From Croceibacterium xixiisoli (GTDB taxonomy: Bacteria > Pseudomonadota > Alphaproteobacteria > Sphingomonadales > Sphingomonadaceae), in the NCBI RefSeq assembly GCF_009827305.1, contig NZ_WTYJ01000001.1:1841002-1905001 (forward strand): a DNA stretch of 64,000 nt, given 5' to 3'. The position numbers were made by a program, and so were the translations under genes. Positions 55,144 to 64,000 of this stretch are shown one piece after another; the stretch's first letter is position 1, and each line of letters opens with the position of its first letter. Below the pieces are notes generated by a model that was not told where the DNA came from, made no database searches, and was given only the letters and a program-made list of their open reading frames with translations.

Positions 55144-56331
55144 CTATCCGGCCGCTGGTAGGCGAACTGTTACCGTTGTTCCTTCTCCCTGGACACTTTC
55201 AATATCCAGCCGTCCGCGATGCCGCTCGACGATATGCTTGACGATCGCCAATCCCAGTCCGGTGCCTCCGGCGGCTCTGCTGCGGCCAGGGTCGGTGCGA
55301 TAAAAGCGGCGAGTGAGATGCGGCAAATGTTCCGCTGCAATGCCATCGCCACGATCCTGAACCGTCAATACGATCTGGTCGCGCAGCGTAGGGGCGATGG
55401 ACACCGTCACAGCTGTATCAGCGGCACCATATTTCAGAGCGTTGTCGACCAGATTCCGCACCAATTGTTCCAGCTGGCGGCGATCGCCCAAGACGGCAAA
55501 ACTTCCCGGAGCGTCTGCAAATTCCAGCCTGTCCTGACGATCGGGGCCAGCGCCGTCACGCGCCGATTGGTGGATCAAAGGCACCAACTCGATACGCTCG
55601 CGCGGGCGTTCATGCTTTTCGGCTTCCACTCTGGACAGCGACATAAGGTCATCGACCAGGCTTTGCAGTCGCCGCGCTTCTCGCAGCACGATGGCGTGGA
55701 AACGGTTGGCGCGGGTCATGTCGATCCGGTCGCCTTCCTCGATCAGGGTCTCCATGTAGCCAATGATCGAGGCGAGGGGCGTACGCAACTCATGGCTCGC
55801 ATTGGCCACGAAGTCAGTATGCGCACGACTGACATCGGCCTCTGACGTGCGATTGATCAGTTCGATCAGACTATAGCGACCGTCGATGGGCTGGATGGTC
55901 ATGTGCCAGATGCTCCGCGGACCGGTGAGGCCCTGAACGATTTCCGTCCCGCCTGTGCCCCGGTCGAGCAGTTCGACTGCCGTCGGATGGCGGAGAGCCA
56001 CCCGGGCATCCTGACCTACAATGTGCGCTCCGATCGCCTCTCGCGCAGCAGCATTCGCTACGATGATCCGATTGCCATCCAGCATCAGCATCGGCAGGCC
56101 AGAATGCTCGATCAGATCGCGCATGCCGGTATGCGTAAGCTGTACACCTTCCGCGGGTTCTGCCTTGCTGATGGGCGAGGGCCGCGGAATGGCGATCCAG
56201 AGCGATGCGATCCAGACCAGCATGGCGCCTGCCACCGTCCAGATGTTCGACCCCGCCATCACCATGAGAATGCAGGTAGCCACCGCCAAAGCGATGCCGA
56301 CCGCAGGAATTGTCCGCTGTTGATCCATCAT
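55144..56331 (-). CDS. phoR: Phosphate regulon sensor histidine kinase PhoR
   Basis: The product has 395 residues. Two membrane helices (about 8-25 and 30-48) are followed by a PAS-like domain (about 65-165), the dimerisation domain with His180 in NASHELRTPL, and the HATPase domain with N-box LVDNALKYG, G1 DRGDGI, and G2 GGTGLGL. With PhoU and Pst it senses phosphate supply and phosphorylates PhoB. It is the upstream gene of the phosphate operon; only 66 bp separate it from the large fusion gene on the same strand and I see no terminator between them. Confidence 0.95.
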   Translation of the reverse strand: MMDQQRTIPAVGIALAVATCILMVMAGSNIWTVAGAMLVWIASLWIAIPRPSPISKAEPAEGVQLTHTGMRDLIEHSGLPMLMLDGNRIIVANAAAREAIGAHIVGQDARVALRHPTAVELLDRGTGGTEIVQGLTGPRSIWHMTIQPIDGRYSLIELINRTSEADVSRAHTDFVANASHELRTPLASIIGYMETLIEEGDRIDMTRANRFHAIVLREARRLQSLVDDLMSLSRVEAEKHERPRERIELVPLIHQSARDGAGPDRQDRLEFADAPGSFAVLGDRRQLEQLVRNLVDNALKYGAADTAVTVSIAPTLRDQIVLTVQDRGDGIAAEHLPHLTRRFYRTDPGRSRAAGGTGLGLAIVKHIVERHRGRLDIESVQGEGTTVTVRLPAAG

Positions 56332-56397
56332 GCAACCAATAGGCTGGCTATGTTACGGCTTCCAGACGGAATATGAAGCGGGCCTTGGCCAATGCGG

Positions 56398-59300
56398 TCA
56401 GACGGATGATTGCTGCCAACTGCTCAGCATCGTCCGAACGGCATCATCTCTCTCGAACCGGGACTTGGCCCCCAGCACGATCGCCACCTGATCGCGGCCT
56501 TGATGTGTGATGGAGAAGATCAGATTGAAGCAGGGTCCCAACCGTCCGGTTTTCAATCCGGTTGCTCCGGGAATTTCCCGCAACAGATCGTTGGTGCTCT
56601 TTTGCTGTTTGCCATTCCACTCGAAGGATCTGGCTTTGGCCATCCCTGCGATCAGCGGATGGCGGTCGATCACATGACGCGCCAGTATCAATGCGTCATG
56701 CAGGGAAATGTGCTGATTGCGACCCAAGCCGCTGGGGGATGCGAATTTCGTCTCCAGCATGCCCAGCGCTTCTGCCCGCTGATTGAGTTGCGCGGTAAAA
56801 TAGCGCCCATTGCCGCTATGCCATTCTGCCAGGGCGTTGGCCGCTTCGTTGGCGCTGACCGTGATTGCAGCCTGCATCAGTGTCAGCACCGGAACCTGCT
56901 CGCCGGCATTGAACCCCCAATGGCTGTCCACTTCGGTGGCCTGCAACGAAATTTCGGTGATCTGCGTATTCGGTTCAGCATGCTGCTGCAGCTTCTCGTC
57001 AATCAGGCTCAAGGTCATGAGCTTAGTCAGTGAAGCTGGGGGATGGCGTCTCTCAGTACCTTGAATGCCGACGACCTTGCCACTGCCGCGATCGAATAAC
57101 AGGGCGCTGATGTGTGGAGCGATGGCAGGCGCTCCTTGTTCGAGCCATGTCGCCAATTCGTGCATACGGCTGCCGTTGGATCCTTTGACCAGCACCGTAT
57201 CGCCGTCTCGCAACTCTTCGCGCAACACCGCCTTCAGTTCTTCAGGGGAAGAAGCATGCAAGCCGCGCCGGTCTTCAGGCATCTCCGCCCGGAACCGGCG
57301 ATAAAGCTCACCGACAGTATGCACGTGGTCGATGGCTTGTTTGGCGATCGACGGGGCGAGTTGCGCATGGAGTTGTTCTGAATCCGGCCCCAGTTCCAGC
57401 ATTTCGCCCAGCACGGCAATCCGGCGACCTCGCGTTGCCTGATTGCCGAGCATGGCGAAGGCGGCCGTCATGGAGCCTGGATTTGCGTTATACGCGTCAT
57501 CGATCAGCGTTATCCGGCGGTCATCCACTGCAACATCGATTATTCTGCCGCGGCCGGGCAAGGATCCGAAACTTTCGAGTCTGGTGACGGCTTTGCTGAT
57601 GTCATGCCCTAACGCAGTCAGGGCCGCCAAAACCGCCAGGCTGTTGATCGCCATGTGCTCGCCCGCCGCACCGATGCAATAGCGGTAGGTCTGGCCTTGA
57701 GTTGACGCTGTCACGATCCTCGACCCTGCATCATAGGCCGACAGCCGAAAATCGCAGCTTTCGTTGATGCCGTAGGTCACGACGGTCAATCCGTGGGCCC
57801 GCGCTGCCTCCAGAACCCGATCCCATTCTGCCATTTCCCGGTTCAGAATTGCCACGCTGCCTGGGGCCATTCCTTCGAAGATGCGGCTCTTGCGCGTTGC
57901 GATCGTGGCAAGGTCGCGATGATATTCCAGGTGCGCGGGAAGAATATTGGTGAATATGGCCACGTCCGGACGCGCAATCTGCGTGTTCCGGCCCATCTTT
58001 CCAATCGCCATCTCCAACACGAAATGCGGACAGTCCCAGGGGATCGACGCCAGGTTCCACGCAATGCCGTGGGGCAGGTTGGCGTTGTTCCGTGTTTGCA
58101 GGGCGCCGCCGAAATCTTCCAGGACATGCTGCAGCATCGCCACCGTCGATGTCTTGCCGGCACTGCCCGTCACCCCGATCAACTTGCCGCGCAGCCTTCT
58201 GCGGGCATAGCTGCCCAGGTTGATGATCGCTGCACTGCTGTCTTCGACATGGAGGACCGGAATATCTGCCGAAAAGATGGCAGTCGGATCACTGGTGATG
58301 ATGGCTGCAGGAATGTGGGGTAACTGCCTCAATGCGGCGGGAGAGATGCCTCGCTCTCCATCCTTGAGCCGGACAGCGACCATGTCGCCGGGGCGCATCG
58401 TCGGGGGATAAATGCACAGCCCGGTCGCTCGCCATCCTGCTGGTGGTTCTGCCATCCAGCTTCCGTTCGTCGCCGTCGCTGCGTGCGCGGCGGTCCAATG
58501 CACGTCGTCGGCTCCGACTTGCTGTGTTTCATGCTCGCGGTTCTGAGCATCATGGCTGAGCAGATACTCGCGATAGGCGATCAATCCTGACAGATAATGC
58601 TCAACGTCATCTATCCTCACGCGGAAGGCATGGTGACGGATGAAAAAACTGCCAACTATCCGATCAGGATTGGCGAAAAACATGGCCAGTTCCGGCCAGA
58701 AGTGGCCGTTGAGCAGATAATGGGCCCGTTTGTGCAGGGCGCGATAGAAATGGGAGATGTCGACGCCATTCAGGAGATGGCGATGTTCATCATCAGCGCG
58801 AATGCGTTCAAGCATTTTTCGCGCTGCCATCATCAATTCCAGCAGCGTTGGGAAGGTCGTGATCCTGGTTTCGACAAAATTGAGATAATCTGCGAAATTG
58901 GCGATACCGAACTGGTAATAATCCTTGTCTGGCCTTTGGGCTGTCAGTTCATTGACGCAATAGCTGAGCCAATGATCATGCGCCTGCCAGTGCTTTTCCC
59001 GAATGAAATGAGCAAAAGCTTTCTCGACGGATTCGAGCCAACGGCGATCACCGGTCAAAGCGAACAGCCGCATCAAGCCGAATGCAGCTTCGCCTTCGTA
59101 ATAAATGATCCGAAACGCCTGCTTCACATCCAGAGCGGGATAATTCAGCACATGGGTGAACTGGCCTGTCGATTCATCCTGCATATGCAGAATACCCAGC
59201 GCAAGATGCTCCATCAGTTCGAGACGATCACGCTTCCCCGTCAGTTCTGCATGTTTGGTAAGGGCCAGGATCGCCACGGCATTGGCTCCGAGCTTGATCT

Positions 59301-60219
59301 CGCCATTGTCTTCAACGACGAATGCAAGCAGGCCGCCATCCAGGCTCACGGGCCGGATCAAGTTTTCCGTCAGATACGCCAGCCCGCGCTCGATCGCCTC
59401 AAGCAAATCTGCATCGCGAGTGACCGACCACGCCTCGAGCATGGAATAAAGTGAACTTGCGTGGCGCAATGCGTTGTACGACGGGATTGGCCGGTCAAAA
59501 CATGGATGCCACCCATATTCAAACTGGCCATCAGGCCGAACCTGTGATGCCAGATATCTGCTCGCCGATCCAATGATCGATCCGATGTCATCGGCCGACA
59601 ATTGCGGTGTACTGCGCCGGCCGCCGTTCAGTCCTTTACCATTGAGGTGATGCAGGCCAGATCCGTCATCCCCCAGAAAAACGCCACCAGTCGTAAACAG
59701 CCAAACCGGTGCCGCGTCCGAGAAGTCCACGGTTTCGAGTCCGTGCCGTTTGCTGGCATGCAGGGCGAAATTCTTTTCGTTTACGACAGCACATGGCTGG
59801 CCAGGACCGCCATAGAGCATGGCATTGGCGTTAAGCTCCATCTCCGTGAAGGCATGGGAGAATTCAGCATCCAGTGAAATTCCCAGACGGAAATAGTTAC
59901 GCTTGATGCCGCCAAGTTTTTCACGAAGATTCCGCCAGGTCTGGCGTTCCACGCGATCGACCCAATCGATGCGGATCCACCTCGTCTGGTCTTCACGCAA
60001 TGTGAGTGCGGCAGCGACCTTCGTACGAGCCTCCGCAATGTCAGCCCCGATAATCGTGACGGTGGAAGCGCGCTCTGTGCCGTCGGTCAAGGACAGGAAG
60101 AAGACATGCCGTTGCTCTTCATTGATAGTGATCGCGGGGGCAGCATCCATGGCGGCGTAAAGCGCCGCTCTATCAGCAACTTGCCCCTTGTTGATGCGGA
60201 GCAGATTTGATGCCCCCAT
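56398..60219 (-). CDS. Giant fusion: unknown N-domain, alpha/alpha-toroid, MurF-like ligase, S11 carboxypeptidase
   Basis: Numbering is from the frame opening at TTG 60252 (1,284 residues); ATG 60219, at residue 12 with AGGA upstream, is the likelier start, giving 1,273. Residues 40-200 form an unassigned domain (RNYFRLGISLDAEF, ELNANAMLYGGP). Residues 220-565 are alternating helices with YYEGEAAFGLMRL, like six-hairpin toroids. Residues 605-1040 are a MurF-type ligase with P-loop GVTGSAGKTS (693-702), LEMAIGKMG and IDDAYNANPGSM (917-928). Residues 1045-1280 are a D-Ala-D-Ala carboxypeptidase with the S11 active site complete: S1074LTK, S1133AN and K1234TG. No signal peptide or membrane helix is seen, which is odd for an S11 enzyme. 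Function unknown; amide-bond synthesis and cleavage or transfer are the chemistries implied. Divergent from the adhesin gene. Confidence 0.85.
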   Translation of the reverse strand: MGASNLLRINKGQVADRAALYAAMDAAPAITINEEQRHVFFLSLTDGTERASTVTIIGADIAEARTKVAAALTLREDQTRWIRIDWVDRVERQTWRNLREKLGGIKRNYFRLGISLDAEFSHAFTEMELNANAMLYGGPGQPCAVVNEKNFALHASKRHGLETVDFSDAAPVWLFTTGGVFLGDDGSGLHHLNGKGLNGGRRSTPQLSADDIGSIIGSASRYLASQVRPDGQFEYGWHPCFDRPIPSYNALRHASSLYSMLEAWSVTRDADLLEAIERGLAYLTENLIRPVSLDGGLLAFVVEDNGEIKLGANAVAILALTKHAELTGKRDRLELMEHLALGILHMQDESTGQFTHVLNYPALDVKQAFRIIYYEGEAAFGLMRLFALTGDRRWLESVEKAFAHFIREKHWQAHDHWLSYCVNELTAQRPDKDYYQFGIANFADYLNFVETRITTFPTLLELMMAARKMLERIRADDEHRHLLNGVDISHFYRALHKRAHYLLNGHFWPELAMFFANPDRIVGSFFIRHHAFRVRIDDVEHYLSGLIAYREYLLSHDAQNREHETQQVGADDVHWTAAHAATATNGSWMAEPPAGWRATGLCIYPPTMRPGDMVAVRLKDGERGISPAALRQLPHIPAAIITSDPTAIFSADIPVLHVEDSSAAIINLGSYARRRLRGKLIGVTGSAGKTSTVAMLQHVLEDFGGALQTRNNANLPHGIAWNLASIPWDCPHFVLEMAIGKMGRNTQIARPDVAIFTNILPAHLEYHRDLATIATRKSRIFEGMAPGSVAILNREMAEWDRVLEAARAHGLTVVTYGINESCDFRLSAYDAGSRIVTASTQGQTYRYCIGAAGEHMAINSLAVLAALTALGHDISKAVTRLESFGSLPGRGRIIDVAVDDRRITLIDDAYNANPGSMTAAFAMLGNQATRGRRIAVLGEMLELGPDSEQLHAQLAPSIAKQAIDHVHTVGELYRRFRAEMPEDRRGLHASSPEELKAVLREELRDGDTVLVKGSNGSRMHELATWLEQGAPAIAPHISALLFDRGSGKVVGIQGTERRHPPASLTKLMTLSLIDEKLQQHAEPNTQITEISLQATEVDSHWGFNAGEQVPVLTLMQAAITVSANEAANALAEWHSGNGRYFTAQLNQRAEALGMLETKFASPSGLGRNQHISLHDALILARHVIDRHPLIAGMAKARSFEWNGKQQKSTNDLLREIPGATGLKTGRLGPCFNLIFSITHQGRDQVAIVLGAKSRFERDDAVRTMLSSWQQSSV

Positions 60220-60551
60220 ATCGGTCCTGTGCATGGCCCAAATATAGAGCAATCAAAGTGTTAAGTACCTCCAATCAGTTCCAAATGTGGATCGAATGCT
60301 GTGGTGCACAAAACATCTCTAAATGAACGATATTAGGAGCCGATAACGAAGTAATTAACTTTTTGTTAACTATAATCACATTTAATAGTTCACTATTGAA
60401 CTCTTGATCTGTTGTTTGGGCAATAATTGGATTCAATATTCCATCCATAAATTGGCGCGATTTCTCCGGACATTCGGTCTGGGGGCGTCGCACGTCACCT
60501 ATGCGGGCGCATGATGGCTTGGCCGCACATGGTTTTGGGTGGAGACTTGAA
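60220..60551. promoter_or_regulatory. A/T-rich divergent promoter region of the fusion gene and the adhesin
   Basis: About 330 bp, the most A/T-rich stretch of the window (60340-60450). It holds TATAAT at 60371-60376 pointing toward the adhesin, without a good -35, and the palindrome described at 60381. The adhesin ATG has GGAG at 60541-60544. No gene seen. Confidence 0.55.
60381..60400. promoter_or_regulatory. Palindromic candidate operator
   Basis: AATAGT, two bases, ACTATT forms a perfect inverted repeat (60384-60397), and the symmetry extends to a 20-bp element with one mismatched pair. It sits five bases downstream of a TATAAT, where a regulator dimer could act on either divergent gene. 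Confidence 0.4.
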
Positions 60552-63500
60552 ATGGAAGTGCAGATCACGGACAAAGTATCCGGAGAAGTTGTTTCCACCA
60601 CGACCAGCAATATTCAATTGACTGATCCGTCTGTTGTAAAACTGAATATCAACAGGGCGGATATCTTGGATTTAGTGCCTGAGGGTGATGACCTACTTGT
60701 CAGGCTGGCTTCAGGCGAGACGATCAGGATTGAGGGATATTTCACTCAGGGGCAAACGGCCCGAGGTGAAGAATACAGCGATCTGGTGATCGAAGAAGCA
60801 GATGGAAGTCAATGGGTGGCTCGGCCTGGTGCCGGGCCACAATTTTATGAATTGGCCAATTGGGAAGCCATCCTCCCACAATCTGCCGCCGCGGCCGGAG
60901 GCGGAGCCGCCGGATCCTCGTTCCTGGTACCTGCACTAGGCCTGCTCGGCGGGGCAGGCGTCGCTGCTGCAGTGGCAGGCGGTGGTTCTGATGATGACAG
61001 TGATGCCGATGCTGATGCGGACGCAGACGCTGATGCGGATGCGGATGCCGATGCGGATGCGGATGCCGACGCGGACGCTGATGCCGATGCTGACGCGGAC
61101 GCAGACGCCGACGCAGATGCTGACGCCGACGCTGATGCGGACGCTGACGCTGACGCTGATGCCGATGCAGATGCTGACGCCGATGCTGATGCCGATGCTG
61201 ACGCGGACGCAGACGCCGACGCTGATGCGGACGCCGATGCTGACGCTGACGCAGATGCGGACGCAGATGCCGACGCTGATGCCGATGCTGACGCAGATGC
61301 TGACGCCGACGCTGATGCGGACGCTGACGCTGACGCTGATGCCGATGCAGATGCTGACGCCGATGCTGACGCGGACGCAGACGCCGACGCTGATGCGGAC
61401 GCCGATGCTGACGCAGATGCGGACGCTGATGCAGATGCGGACGCAGATGCTGACGCTGACGCCGATGCCGATGCAGATGCTGACGGCGATGCCGATGCGG
61501 ACGCTGATGCGGACGCTGATGCTGACGCTGACGCTGATGCTGATGCCGATGCAGATGCTGACGCCGATGCGGATGCAGACGCCGATGCGGATGCAGACGC
61601 CGATGCTGACGCTGACGCAGATGCGGACGCAGATGCCGATGCTGACGCCGATGCGGATGCCGACGCTGACGCTGACGCTGACGCTGATGCGGATGCCGAC
61701 GCGGACGCCGATGCTGACGCTGATGCCGATGCGGATGCTGACGCCGACGCTGATGCGGACGCCGACGCTGATGCGGACGCCGATGCTGATGCTGACGCGG
61801 ACGCCGATGCCGACGCTGATGCCGATGCTGACGCGGACGCAGACGCCGATGCGGATGCTGACGGCGATGCCGATGCGGATGCGGATGCTGACGGCGATGC
61901 CGATGCGGACGCCGATGCTGACGCCGACGCTGATGCGGACGCTGACGCTGATGCCGATGCTGATGCTGACGCGGATGCTGATGCTGACGCTGATGCCGAT
62001 GCTGACGCCGATGCAGATGCAGATGCGGACGCAGATGCCGACGCTGATGCCGATGCTGACGCAGACGCAGATGCTGACGCCGATGCGGATGCTGACGCCG
62101 ACGCTGATGCAGACGCTGATGCTGACGCAGACGCCGATGCTGACGCGGATGCCGACGCTGACGCTGATGCGGATGCGGACGCTGATGCGGATGCGGACGC
62201 TGACGGCGATGCCGATGCGGATGCCGATGCTGACGCAGATGCGGACGCTGATGCCGATGCGGATGCTGACGCCGACGCTGATGCGGACGCCGATGCTGAT
62301 GCTGACGCGGACGCCGATGCTGATGCTGATGCTGACGCCGATGCGGACGCAGATGCTGACGCTGACGCTGATGCCGATGCTGATGCGGACGCAGACGCTG
62401 ACGCCGATGCCGACGCTGATGCCGACGCTGATGCTGATGCTGATGCTGATGCTGATGCTGACGCCGATGCGGATGCAGATGCGGATGCCGACGCTGACGC
62501 GGACGCCGATGCGGATGCGGATGCTGACGGCGATGCAGATGCTGACGGCGATGCCGACGCTGATGCTGATGCTGATGCTGATGCTGATGCAGATGCTGAC
62601 GCCGATGCGGATGCAGATGCGGACGCAGATGCGGACGCTGATGCCGACGCTGATGCCGATGCTGACGCGGACGCAGACGCCGACGCAGATGCTGACGCCG
62701 ACGCTGATGCGGACGCTGACGCTGATGCCGATGCAGATGCTGACGCCGATGCTGATGCCGATGCTGACGCGGACGCTGACGCCGACGCTGATGCGGACGC
62801 CGATGCTGACGCTGATGCTGATGCCGATGCAGATGCTGACGCGGATGCTGATGCAGACGCCGATGCAGACGCCGATGCTGACGCGGATGCTGATGCCGAT
62901 GCCGATGCTGACGCTGATGCCGATGCGGACGCTGACGCCGATGCTGATGCTGACGCTGACGCTGATGCGGATGCGGACGCTGACGGCGATGCCGATGCGG
63001 ATGCCGATGCTGACGCAGATGCGGACGCTGATGCCGATGCGGATGCTGACGCCGACGCTGATGCGGACGCCGATGCTGATGCTGACGCGGACGCCGATGC
63101 GGACGCCGATGCGGACGCAGATGCTGACGCTGATGCCGATGCTGACGCTGACGCCGATGCCGACGCTGATGCTGATGCTGACGCCGATGCGGATGCAGAT
63201 GCCGACGCTGATGCCGATGCCGATGCTGACGCGGACGCCGATGCCGACGCTGATGCAGACGCTGATGCGGATGCGGACGCTGACGGCGATGCCGATGCGG
63301 ATGCCGATGCTGACGCAGATGCGGACGCTGATGCCGATGCGGATGCTGACGCCGATGCAGATGCTGACGGCGATGCCGACGCTGATGCTGATGCTGATGC
63401 TGATGCAGATGCGGATGCAGATGCGGACGCAGATGCGGACGCTGATGCCGACGCTGATGCCGATGCTGACGCGGACGCAGACGCCGACGCAGATGCTGAC

Positions 63501-64000
63501 GCCGACGCTGATGCGGACGCTGACGCTGATGCCGATGCAGATGCTGACGCCGATGCTGACGCGGACGCTGACGCCGACGCTGATGCGGACGCTGATGCTG
63601 ATGCCGATGCAGATGCTGACGCGGATGCTGATGCAGACGCCGATGCCGATGCAGACGCCGATGCTGACGCAGACGCCGATGCTGACGCGGATGCTGATGC
63701 CGATGCCGATGCTGACGCTGATGCCGATGCGGACGCTGACGCTGACGCTGACGCTGATGCGGATGCGGACGCTGACGGCGATGCCGATGCGGATGCCGAT
63801 GCTGACGCAGATGCGGACGCTGATGCCGATGCGGATGCTGACGCCGACGCTGATGCGGACGCCGATGCTGATGCTGACGCGGACGCCGATGCGGACGCCG
63901 ATGCTGACGCTGATGCCGATGCTGACGCTGACGCCGATGCCGACGCTGATGCTGATGCTGACGCCGATGCGGATGCAGATGCCGACGCTGATGCCGATGC
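60552..64000 (+). CDS. BapA-type giant adhesin with Asp-Ala repeat domain, 5' part
   Basis: The frame opens at ATG 60552 with GGAG upstream and is still open at the window end (1,149 codons). Residues 1-105 resemble the BapA/LapF prefix domain ([36 protein letters not shown]). A Gly/Ala-rich hydrophobic segment follows (about 113-145, [21 protein letters not shown]), then SDDDS, and from residue 151 an unbroken Asp-Ala repeat. There is no N-terminal signal peptide, as in type I secreted giant adhesins that carry the signal at the far C-terminus. The repeat has no Lys or Arg, so the chain is extremely acidic and likely extended, perhaps calcium-binding. The C-terminal adhesive and secretion parts lie outside the window. 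Confidence 0.85.
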   Translation, partial: MEVQITDKVSGEVVSTTTSNIQLTDPSVVKLNINRADILDLVPEGDDLLVRLASGETIRIEGYFTQGQTARGEEYSDLVIEEADGSQWVARPGAGPQFYELANWEAILPQSAAAAGGGAAGSSFLVPALGLLGGAGVAAAVAGGGSDDDSDADADADADADADADADADADADADADADADADADADADADADADADADADADADADADADADADADADADADADADADADADADADADADADADADADADADADADADADADADADADADADADADADADADADADADADADADADADADADADADADADGDADADADADADADADADADADADADADADADADADADADADADADADADADADADADADADADADADADADADADADADADADADADADADADADADADADADADADADADADADADADADADADGDADADADADGDADADADADADADADADADADADADADADADADADADADADADADADADADADADADADADADADADADADADADADADADADADADADADADADADADADADGDADADADADADADADADADADADADADADADADADADADADADADADADADADADADADADADADADADADADADADADADADADADADADADADADADADADADADGDADADGDADADADADADADADADADADADADADADADADADADADADADADADADADADADADADADADADADADADADADADADADADADADADADADADADADADADADADADADADADADADADADADADADADADADADADADADADGDADADADADADADADADADADADADADADADADADADADADADADADADADADADADADADADADADADADADADADADADADADADADADADADADADGDADADADADADADADADADADADADADGDADADADADADADADADADADADADADADADADADADADADADADADADADADADADADADADADADADADADADADADADADADADADADADADADADADADADADADADADADADADADADADADADADADADGDADADADADADADADADADADADADADADADADADADADADADADADADADADADADADADADADADADADAD
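61002..64000 (+). repeat. (Asp-Ala)n coding array with 780-800-bp higher-order period
   Basis: Nearly 3 kb of 6-base units GAY GCN, about 500 in the window, with roughly ten places where Ala is replaced by Gly (for example near 61486, 61862, 62203, 62983 and 63283). Synonymous third positions vary, giving a fingerprint that reveals larger copies: 62181-62320 equals 62961-63100; 63001-63220 equals 63793-64000 apart from a 12-base indel; 61081 onward matches 62653 onward apart from a 6-base indel. All offsets and indels are multiples of six, keeping the frame. Confidence 0.9.

Noticed and set aside
60275..60610. 111-residue minus-strand frame in the adhesin promoter region
   Set aside because: It covers the adhesin start codon region and the A/T-rich promoter; its sequence has no recognisable motif.
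61002..64000. CRISPR or satellite-like DNA array
   Set aside because: The 6-base periodicity stays in one reading frame joined to a BapA-type head and has no spacers, so it is a coding repeat.

Overview
The window is GC-rich chromosomal DNA from an alphaproteobacterium, most likely a member of the Sphingomonadales (Sphingomonas, Novosphingobium or Erythrobacter type). This placement is by inference. It rests on sphingan-like exopolysaccharide genes, a purF followed directly by a short-chain dehydrogenase, a phoR-pstSCAB-phoU-phoB locus in the order common in this group, and frequent GTG/TTG starts. I saw no rRNA, tRNA, CRISPR array or insertion sequence.

Layout. 1-2.2 kb: housekeeping purF and an SDR gene that runs off the left edge. 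2.6-11.6 kb (set A): a first surface-polysaccharide set with a priming sugar-phosphate transferase, a small membrane protein, a Wzy/O-antigen-ligase type polymerase, a GT4 glycosyltransferase, a Wzc-type tyrosine autokinase and a Wza-type export lipoprotein. 11.7-24.3 kb: an acidic-sugar island with a CMP-nonulosonate synthetase fused to a HAD phosphatase, a NeuB-type synthase, a sialyltransferase-like protein, two pyruvyltransferase-family proteins, two further GT-B-like proteins, an ABC exporter, a Tat-exported beta-helix protein and a small membrane protein. 24.5-48.4 kb (set B): a second polysaccharide set with another priming transferase, Ugd, GalE, a methyltransferase, a GINT1-like beta-propeller protein, a PP-type phosphatase, PssD/PssE, a second polymerase, several glycosyltransferases, a flippase, a second Wzc, an outer-membrane barrel, a second Wza, rmlA-rmlC-rmlD (no rmlB), and a Gfo/Idh oxidoreductase paired with an aldo/keto-reductase-like protein. 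48.9-56.3 kb: the phosphate-uptake and phosphate-sensing operon.

56.4-64 kb holds the most unusual material. A protein of about 1,270 residues joins an unknown N-terminal domain, an alpha/alpha-toroid region, a MurF-like ATP-dependent amide ligase and an intact D-Ala-D-Ala carboxypeptidase (S11) domain, with no visible export signal. It is divergent from a BapA-type giant adhesin gene. After a 150-residue head, that gene codes for about 500 consecutive Asp-Ala dipeptides and is still open at the right edge. The array is built from nested copies about 780-800 bp long.

How the parts fit. Sets A and B each have a priming enzyme, a polymerase and a co-polymerase/export pair, so at least two Wzy-dependent glycans are likely. 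Ugd, GalE and the Rml enzymes supply UDP-GlcA, UDP-Gal and part of dTDP-rhamnose. The acidic-sugar island probably makes a CMP-activated nine-carbon acid, possibly Kdn because no UDP-GlcNAc 2-epimerase is present. The adhesin pair and phosphate operon at the right suggest surface attachment functions, but a direct link is inference only.
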